The notes under the pieces are model-generated. The model was not told where the DNA came from. It saw only the letters and a program-made list of their open reading frames with translations, and ran no database searches. A stretch of 9,572 nucleotides of DNA from Chitinivibrionales bacterium (lineage in GTDB: Bacteria > Fibrobacterota > Chitinivibrionia > Chitinivibrionales > WJMI01). The stretch lies in the NCBI GenBank assembly GCA_014729595.1, contig WJJU01000006.1, forward strand, positions 1 to 9,572, written 5' to 3'. Every line of letters begins with the position of its first letter. Positions within the stretch are counted from its first letter, which is position 1. Of the stretch, positions 6,151 to 9,572 are shown in pieces. The position numbers and the translations under genes were made by a program.

Positions 6151-6158
6151 AAAGGAGG
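6151..6158 (+). promoter_or_regulatory. Near-perfect Shine-Dalgarno AAAGGAGG
   Basis: Lies 4 bases before ATG 6163 and fixes the start of the transposase fragment, although the frame is open further upstream. Confidence 0.75.
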
Positions 6159-6162
6159 CTCC

Positions 6163-6474
6163 ATGAGCTGGCCGACACCGTATCTGCGCATGAGAGTGCT
6201 GGGAGCGGTCCAACACGCCCCCGGCAAGACCATCCGCGACAGGATCAAGAATGTCGCCGACCTCACCTTCACCGATGAGGACGGCAAGCCACGCACTTTC
6301 ACCTGGCGAACCATCTCCACCTGGCTGTATCGCTACAAGATCGACGGCATCACCGGCATGAAGAACAAGACCCGATCCGATAGCGGCAAGACTCGCAAGA
6401 TCACACCCGAAGAGTGTAGTACCCGGAACGGGAAAATCGGTCATCAAGGAAGCTATCCGTCAGAAGGCCGATAA
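6163..6474 (+). pseudogene. Transposase reduced to its helix-turn-helix N-terminus
   Basis: Residues 1-84 (6163 to 6414) resemble the N-terminal DNA-binding region of IS481/TniA-like DDE transposases: YLRMRVLGAV (7-16), TIRDRIKNVADLTF (23-36), TWRTISTWLYRYKIDGITGM (47-66), then a basic KNKTRSDSGKTRKITPEE linker (67-84). In full-length relatives several hundred residues with the DDE integrase core follow. Here the frame continues for only 19 more codons, in which the DNA actually encodes a Walker A motif in the next frame (from 6422). So the catalytic core is gone and the tail 85-103 is out-of-frame ATPase sequence. The fragment could still be translated and bind transposon ends, perhaps as an inhibitor of related elements; that is speculation. 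Confidence 0.7.
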
Positions 6475-7081
6475 ACGCATGGTCGTCGTCTCGGTCAACC
6501 GCACCATGCACACCTACACCAACACCCTCAAGATCCTCTGTGGCGCTTTCGGCATCGATCACGAAGGCGTACACGTCACGTGCGAAAAACGCATCCTCGA
6601 GGAAGCACACGCCCTCAACCGAAGCGGCAAGATGCTCGTCACCATCATCGATGAGGCACACCTCATGGATATCGACGTGCTGCGAAAGCTGCGCCTCATG
6701 TTCGATGAGTTCCCCAAAAACCACAACCTCATCCTCACCGGCCAAACCCAGCTCATCGGCAACATGAGCCTCAAGGCCAACGAGGATATCCGCTCCCGCA
6801 TAACCTACTCGGTCGCCCTCAAAAAGCTCAACCCCGACGACATGCTCGACTTCATGCTCGCTCAGCTCGATGCCGTCGGCTTGGGCCACAACACCTTCTC
6901 ACAAGAAGCCGCCGCCCTGATCGTGAGAACCGCCGACGGTATCATCAGGCGCACCCGCAACCTCTGTATCTCCTGTCTGCTCGAAGCCGTTAGGGACAGA
7001 AAGCGCACCGTCGATCTCGACACCGTCAACGCCGTGCTCATCCAACCACACTGGAGAAACGACTATGATCTACAATCGTGA
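6413..7081 (+). pseudogene. TniB/ExeA-like AAA ATPase lacking its N-terminus
   Basis: About 222 codons of an AAA-type ATPase like the transposition regulators TniB/TnsC and the ExeA family. The reading frame shows Walker A PGTGKS (6422-6439), Walker B MLVTIIDEAH (D-E-A-H at 6650-6661), a sensor 1 strand LILTGQTQL (about 6730-6755), an Arg-containing RSRITYSV (about 6790-6813) and a helical lid with RRTRNLCISCLLEAV (about 6950-6994). Full-length members have 40-60 residues before Walker A. Here those are absent: similarity begins at 6413, directly after the transposase fragment and one frame away from it. The first in-frame ATG (6479) lies after Walker A, so a protein started there could not bind ATP. 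The deletion is therefore likely to have inactivated it. The 3' end is intact and overlaps the next small gene by 17 bases. Confidence 0.8.
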
Positions 7082-7268
7082 AGAAGCCGCCCGGCGCCGC
7101 GCGCGCCTCAACCCCCTCCCGCCGCCCCGGGCACTCGAACAGGAGGTCCGTATCGCAAAGAGTCTCTGTGAACTCACCGAAGAGCTCAACACCATTCTGT
7201 GGGACAGATACTTCCATCTCTTCAGAGAGAGAGCAACACCAAACCCGCAACCGGAGCAACTATCATGA
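7065..7268 (+). CDS. Small coupled protein of the transposon, unknown function
   Basis: A 67-residue protein starting at ATG 7065. GGAG at 7053-7056 lies 8 bases upstream, inside the end of the ATPase gene, and the two genes overlap by 17 bases, which suggests translational coupling. The sequence has an Arg/Ala/Pro-rich start (EEAARRRARLNPLPPPRALE, 6-25) and a probable amphipathic helix (EQEVRIAKSLCELTEELNTI, about 25-44) followed by LWDRYFHLF. No family is recognised. The helix and small size would fit a partner protein that binds the ATPase or transposase. The gene is undamaged although the two upstream genes are broken. Confidence 0.55.
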   Translation: MIYNREEAARRRARLNPLPPPRALEQEVRIAKSLCELTEELNTILWDRYFHLFRERATPNPQPEQLS

Positions 7269-7909
7269 CAAGAAAAACAAACACCCGCCCCCCGCGGATC
7301 GAGCAGGAGATCCTCGAGCTGGCCGACTCCCTGCTCAAAGCCCACCACTCTGTCGAAACCAAACTTGCGAGACTGCTCGCAAAACTCCGCATCCTCCATG
7401 AGCACGACCCGGACCGCCGCCGTCAAAGGCACAAACCACATCAGTGCATGTCCCAACATGGCTTCCGCCGGGGGTATCCAAGAAGAATCAACCGGCGACA
7501 TCGCGGCCAAGCCACAACCACTTGCCCACCACCACCAAGGATCGCACCTACCACCTACCACCGACCATCGCATGACTCCTGCCACGTGAGCACCCCCATT
7601 GTCGACATCCCCCCACTGCACGCCTCCACGACGCACACCACCCCGCAACCGTCGAACAAACGTCGATCGTCCGATGGACATGGCCGAAAATCAGAAATAA
7701 CTACGATGACTACGTGGAAATGCGGTGCCTTGGAGAGAACGACGTTACGATATCAATTCGGCAGAGAATGCGAGGACAATTTGGACGGCAACACCTCATC
7801 AGGCCGTGTTCCCCAATGCCTTATGCTGGCTACCTTTGCGTACCGCATCCTGAGCGATTTTCAAAACCCGCTGTGCTTCAGGATCATTCGAAATACATTT
7901 AATTGCTAA
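7265..7909 (+). CDS. Second small coupled gene; only the first ~50 codons look genuine
   Basis: ATG 7265 overlaps the stop of the previous gene in an ATGA junction, with GGAG at 7253-7256 eight bases upstream: the same arrangement as for the gene before it. The first 50 or so residues look like a real protein, with a helix IEQEILELADSLLKAHHSVETK (split as 12-22 and 23-33) and LARLLAKLRILHEHDPD (34-50). After that the translation becomes Arg/His/Pro/Thr-rich without pattern, and the frame runs on to 7909, overlapping the convergent gene's stop codon. The true C-terminus has probably been lost to a frameshift or deletion near 7415. Its first half resembles the preceding small protein in being a short acidic helix after an Arg/Pro segment, so the two may be related. 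Function unknown. Confidence 0.4.
   Translation: MTRKTNTRPPRIEQEILELADSLLKAHHSVETKLARLLAKLRILHEHDPDRRRQRHKPHQCMSQHGFRRGYPRRINRRHRGQATTTCPPPPRIAPTTYHRPSHDSCHVSTPIVDIPPLHASTTHTTPQPSNKRRSSDGHGRKSEITTMTTWKCGALERTTLRYQFGRECEDNLDGNTSSGRVPQCLMLATFAYRILSDFQNPLCFRIIRNTFNC
7420..7898. other. Low-coding C-rich stretch, then unassigned sequence
   Basis: From 7420 to about 7690 the plus strand is rich in CACC/ACC (for example overlapping copies of CACCTACCAC near 7545-7562) and holds no convincing gene; frames open here on both strands follow from the base composition. From 7690 to 7898 the composition returns to normal and no product is recognised. A 62-codon open frame from 7714 has no clear ribosome site. 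An inverted repeat closes the region at 7847-7884. Confidence 0.4.
7847..7884. repeat. Nested inverted repeat downstream of the OMP gene
   Basis: ATCCTGA (7847-7853) and TCAGGAT (7878-7884) are perfect arms, with AGCG (7853-7856) and CGCT (7869-7872) pairing inside. It lies 15 bases beyond the 3' end of the minus-strand gene at 7899. No T run follows on either strand; it may stabilise the 3' end of the operon transcript. Confidence 0.4.
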
Positions 7910-8519
7910 TTCGCACCGGTATCCCAAGCCCAAAGGCTATTATCGGCATGCCGGGTTCGTAATCATAACTCATGCCGTTTGCCTCAAGCGTTTTATCCAT
8001 GGTTACTATTGCAAGACCAAATTTGGCACACAAACCCGCACGCCTGCGGGAGCCAAAAAATAGGCGCGTGTTCAACGTCATTGCCGGTAACACCGTCTGC
8101 AGCCCCGGCATGTATTCGCCGGAAAAATCAAGATACATATCAACAATAGGCCTTGTGAGCATGTGAACATTAAACCCCGCCGTCGCGCCAATAAAGCCAA
8201 GCCCCACATGAAGACCCGTCCGTTCACCCAGACCAAACTCAAAGTCCGCCCCAACAAGACTATTCGCATACATAAAGCCCACGCTCATAACAACCGAGCC
8301 GCGCCCAAAGGCTTGCCCTGCCGAATCTAAATGCGCATATTCACGGTCACCCGATTTCCTCGTCACCTTTCGCACAAATAGCTCTTCGTCAACACTGGCG
8401 GTACTGCTGTCCGACGCGGTGGGCTCGTGTTCGCCTTCGGCCGTCTGTGCTATGCAGGGCATAAAGAAAAATGTACTCCACAACATAACCGCCCCGGTAA
8501 TTTTTGCAATCCGCCCCAT
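7899..8519 (-). CDS. Small outer-membrane beta-barrel-like protein
   Basis: A 206-residue protein with a signal peptide (MGRIAKITGAVMLWSTFFF, cleavage probably near CIA-Q, 22-25), then an acidic, Ser/Thr-rich segment (26-47) that is probably disordered, then from about 65 a series of alternating hydrophobic, Gly-rich strands: SVVMSVGFMYANSLVGADFE (75-94), GLHVGLGFIGATAGFNVHM (102-120), VDMYLDFSGEY (126-136), AMTLNTRLFFG (146-156), AGLCAKFGLAIVTM (161-174) and PIIAFGLGIPVRISN (192-206). This resembles an eight-strand-type barrel. No family is recognised and the function is unknown. The ATG has GGGGTGA five bases upstream. The start lies 24 bases after the lipoprotein gene's stop, so the two are probably cotranscribed and may act together in the outer membrane. 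Confidence 0.65.
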   Translation of the reverse strand: MGRIAKITGAVMLWSTFFFMPCIAQTAEGEHEPTASDSSTASVDEELFVRKVTRKSGDREYAHLDSAGQAFGRGSVVMSVGFMYANSLVGADFEFGLGERTGLHVGLGFIGATAGFNVHMLTRPIVDMYLDFSGEYMPGLQTVLPAMTLNTRLFFGSRRRAGLCAKFGLAIVTMDKTLEANGMSYDYEPGMPIIAFGLGIPVRISN

Positions 8520-8543
8520 CTGTTCACCCCCGCACCGCTAATA

Positions 8544-9104
8544 TTAATACTTCATACTGGCCAATACAAAGCTCAGCGTTAAACCGATAACGCCGCCAAC
8601 AACCGCAAAAGCAACTTGCATCGCTTTGCGGTCACGAACTCGTCTTTTGACCGCGGTAGAATCATAGGCTTCATCGCTCTCAATGCGCTCAACATACGTC
8701 GAATCGCTCAAGCGAACAAAATCCGCCGTAACACGGTAGCAGGAACTCAAAAAATCAGGCTGGCGAATCTTGCGCAGCACCACGACATCGGCGCCTATGT
8801 CGCATGCTTCTTTGCGAAGAATCTCTAATATATCATCCTCATGGCAGCGCGAACTAAAACCCGTATCGCCGACCTTCAGAGTTCCAATGATTTTTCCTTT
8901 TTCGGAACGTATCTCGACATCGCGCTTAAAAACAACCTTGCACTCCCCCGCCCGCGGCACGTGCTGATCTTCAAGGTAATCCATACGCTTGAGTGAAGGG
9001 CCGCAGCCAATAGCCATAAACGATACAAGCACCATTGCAATAAACCGAACATCAAAGCGGGAAGATGATTTCGTTCCCACGCCTTTTTGCAAATGATAAA
9101 ACAC
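8544..9104 (-). CDS. Lipoprotein with a C-terminal membrane helix, RcsF/DUF4156-like middle
   Basis: A 186-residue protein if started at GTG (first base 9104), chosen because AGGAG (9113-9117) lies 8 bases upstream; an in-frame TTG at 9131 would add 9 residues but lacks such a site. Residues 21-33 form a lipoprotein signal ending in lipobox AIG-C34. The mature part contains KVGDTGFSSRCHEDD (77-91), ILEILRKEACDIGADVVVLR (92-111) and SSCYRVTADFVR (120-131). The pattern of an LRxxAxxxGAD helix-strand followed by a Cys-Tyr strand recalls RcsF and DUF4156 lipoproteins, which are compact and disulfide-bonded; here Cys55, 87, 101 and 122 could form two disulfides. The family link is tentative. Residues 162-183 are a strong hydrophobic helix with Gly-Gly, giving a second membrane anchor, which is unusual for a lipoprotein. 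It lies between a possible 43-residue gene and the barrel gene in one operon. Confidence 0.7.
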   Translation of the reverse strand: MFYHLQKGVGTKSSSRFDVRFIAMVLVSFMAIGCGPSLKRMDYLEDQHVPRAGECKVVFKRDVEIRSEKGKIIGTLKVGDTGFSSRCHEDDILEILRKEACDIGADVVVLRKIRQPDFLSSCYRVTADFVRLSDSTYVERIESDEAYDSTAVKRRVRDRKAMQVAFAVVGGVIGLTLSFVLASMKY

Positions 9105-9112
9105 CGTCAGTT

Positions 9113-9117
9113 CTCCT
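9113..9117 (-). promoter_or_regulatory. AGGAG Shine-Dalgarno supporting a GTG start
   Basis: Eight bases upstream of the GTG whose first base is 9104, on the minus strand. It favours this start over the in-frame TTG at 9131. Confidence 0.6.
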
Positions 9118-9131
9118 CTCTCAAACCTCAA

Positions 9132-9263
9132 TCAAATAGCGATAACCACACTCATACCTGCCCATGCCGGATTCTTACCAAAAAGAAAACAAGATCCCTC
9201 GGCGGCTACCATATCAGGCCGCGTTCCGCACAATACCTCAAGCTCAATAGCACCGCCATCCAT
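9132..9263 (-). CDS. Possible 43-residue protein
   Basis: An ATG at 9263 is preceded by AAGGGGA (9272-9278) eight bases upstream, overlapping the end of the 86-residue gene whose stop is at 9268-9270. The product has GGAIELEVLCGTRPDMVAAE near its start and ends in AWAGMSVVIAI, a hydrophobic tail. The stop is 27 bases before the GTG of the lipoprotein gene, which fits an operon. No family is recognised. The good spacing and ribosome site favour a real small gene, but it is short enough to be chance. The frame is open up to 9314, without a better start. Confidence 0.35.
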   Translation of the reverse strand: MDGGAIELEVLCGTRPDMVAAEGSCFLFGKNPAWAGMSVVIAI

Positions 9264-9267
9264 GCCA

Positions 9268-9528
9268 TTATCCCCTTCGTAGCCGAGACTCAATATACTC
9301 ACACAACCCATCAACCTCTTCCATAGTCCGCATGCTGCGCAACCGATGGTTCACATAATACGACATCTCACCCACCGCCTGCTCCCACTCGCCCGCCGAA
9401 GCCGTGATCTCGTAGTCCCCACGAAGTCCCTTGGTCTCCGCAAGCTCGCGTTCTAAAGTCGGACAAATACCGCACCCCCCATATTTGCGCAAAAGCGTCC
9501 GTTCACGTCCAGATAACACTAACGTCAT
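9268..9528 (-). CDS. 86-residue protein of unknown function
   Basis: ATG at 9528 (first base on the minus strand) with GAGGGGGAG immediately upstream. The product is hydrophilic and probably mostly helical: GRERTLLRKYGGCGICPTLE (7-26) contains a Cys-Gly-Ile-Cys pair, then an acidic-basic helix (GEWEQAVGEMSYYVNHRLRS, 46-65) and a final helix MRTMEEVDGLCEYIESRLRR. There is no signal peptide, so it is cytoplasmic, unlike the lipoprotein and barrel genes downstream. Small proteins of this kind are common in prophage-derived clusters, but nothing here proves that origin. It is the first gene of the minus-strand cluster inside the window; more may lie beyond 9572. Confidence 0.5.
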   Translation of the reverse strand: MTLVLSGRERTLLRKYGGCGICPTLERELAETKGLRGDYEITASAGEWEQAVGEMSYYVNHRLRSMRTMEEVDGLCEYIESRLRRG

Positions 9529-9572
9529 CGCTCCCCCTCACCTACGCTTCCCCCCACGCTCCCGACCATGAC

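Larger units (their letters stand above)
5319..7690 (+). mobile_element. Decayed multi-gene transposon with zinc-ribbon protein, HTH transposase and AAA ATPase
   Basis: A run of plus-strand genes with transposition signatures: zinc-ribbon protein, transposase N-terminus, TniB/ExeA-like ATPase and two small coupled genes. Its base composition is GC-rich and markedly C-rich on the plus strand, with a preference for C at third codon positions, unlike the genes on either side. The left limit is set where the Rpn gene breaks off. The right limit is a guess from the fading of the C-rich composition. I searched by eye for terminal inverted repeats and a target duplication and found none; the other half of the Rpn gene is not on the right side. 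The element has lost the DDE catalytic core and cannot move by itself. Confidence 0.6.

Noticed and set aside
5998..6278. Long open frame upstream of and overlapping the transposase start
   Set aside because: The strong AAAGGAGG site before ATG 6163 and the beginning of similarity there show that the upstream part is not translated as this protein.
7398..7589. Plus-strand frame from ATG 7398 (about 63 codons) as a third coupled small gene
   Set aside because: No ribosome site is seen and the translation is His/Pro/Thr-rich at its end; it may equally be noise in C-rich DNA.
7070..7681. 203-codon open frame on the minus strand
   Set aside because: It overlaps the coupled small genes and C-rich DNA on the other strand; the product is Arg/Gly/Trp/Val-rich without a domain, as expected from a shadow frame.

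Overview
This window looks like a chromosomal segment of a Gram-negative, diderm bacterium. Three secreted or envelope proteins carry signal sequences: one is a lipoprotein, one is predicted to be outer-membrane, and one ends in a C-terminal domain resembling the type IX secretion / Fibrobacter-type sorting domains. That last feature, with the moderate GC content, suggests the FCB group (possibly Fibrobacterota or Chitinivibrionia). This placement is an inference; there is no rRNA or other phylogenetic marker here. Coding is sparse, with several intergenic stretches of 350-600 bp holding hairpins, short repeats and homopolymer tracts.

Layout. Positions 1-75 hold a possible C-terminal end of an upstream gene, followed by about 350 bp without a recognisable gene but with hairpins and a C9 tract. 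A small minus-strand gene (428-739) resembles DUF1064, a phage-associated nuclease-like family, but seems to lack part of the catalytic motif. Its start codon lies on top of the earliest ATG of a plus-strand DUF3108 envelope protein (738-1733). That gene is followed closely by a PAP2-family membrane phosphatase (1762-2355) with all three catalytic motifs. After 600 bp containing an isolated but good intrinsic terminator comes a 520-residue secreted protein (2967-4529). Its N-terminal region looks like a degenerate SGNH hydrolase, its middle is beta-rich, and its sorting-type C-terminus is preceded by a G9 tract that could switch the reading frame.

From about 4530 to 7900 the window is a graveyard of mobile DNA: an intergenic repeat-like segment with perfect hairpins, an Rpn/YhgA-type nuclease gene cut off after about 92 codons, then a GC-rich remnant of a multi-gene transposon. 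The remnant holds an intact zinc-ribbon protein (5425-5982), a transposase reduced to its helix-turn-helix N-terminus (6163-about 6414), a TniB/ExeA-like AAA ATPase that begins abruptly just before its Walker A motif (about 6413-7081), and two small translationally coupled genes (7065-7268 and from 7265). One internal deletion near 6414 appears to have removed the DDE catalytic core and the ATPase N-terminus.

From 7899 to 9528 a minus-strand cluster, probably one operon, is read from right to left: an 86-residue unknown protein, a possible 43-residue protein, an unusual lipoprotein that also has a C-terminal membrane helix, and a small outer-membrane beta-barrel-like protein. The most notable items are the transposon layout with its small coupled genes, the G9 tract before the sorting domain, the doubly anchored lipoprotein with its OMP partner, and the isolated terminator in the 2356-2966 gap. 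I see no CRISPR array, rRNA or tRNA.
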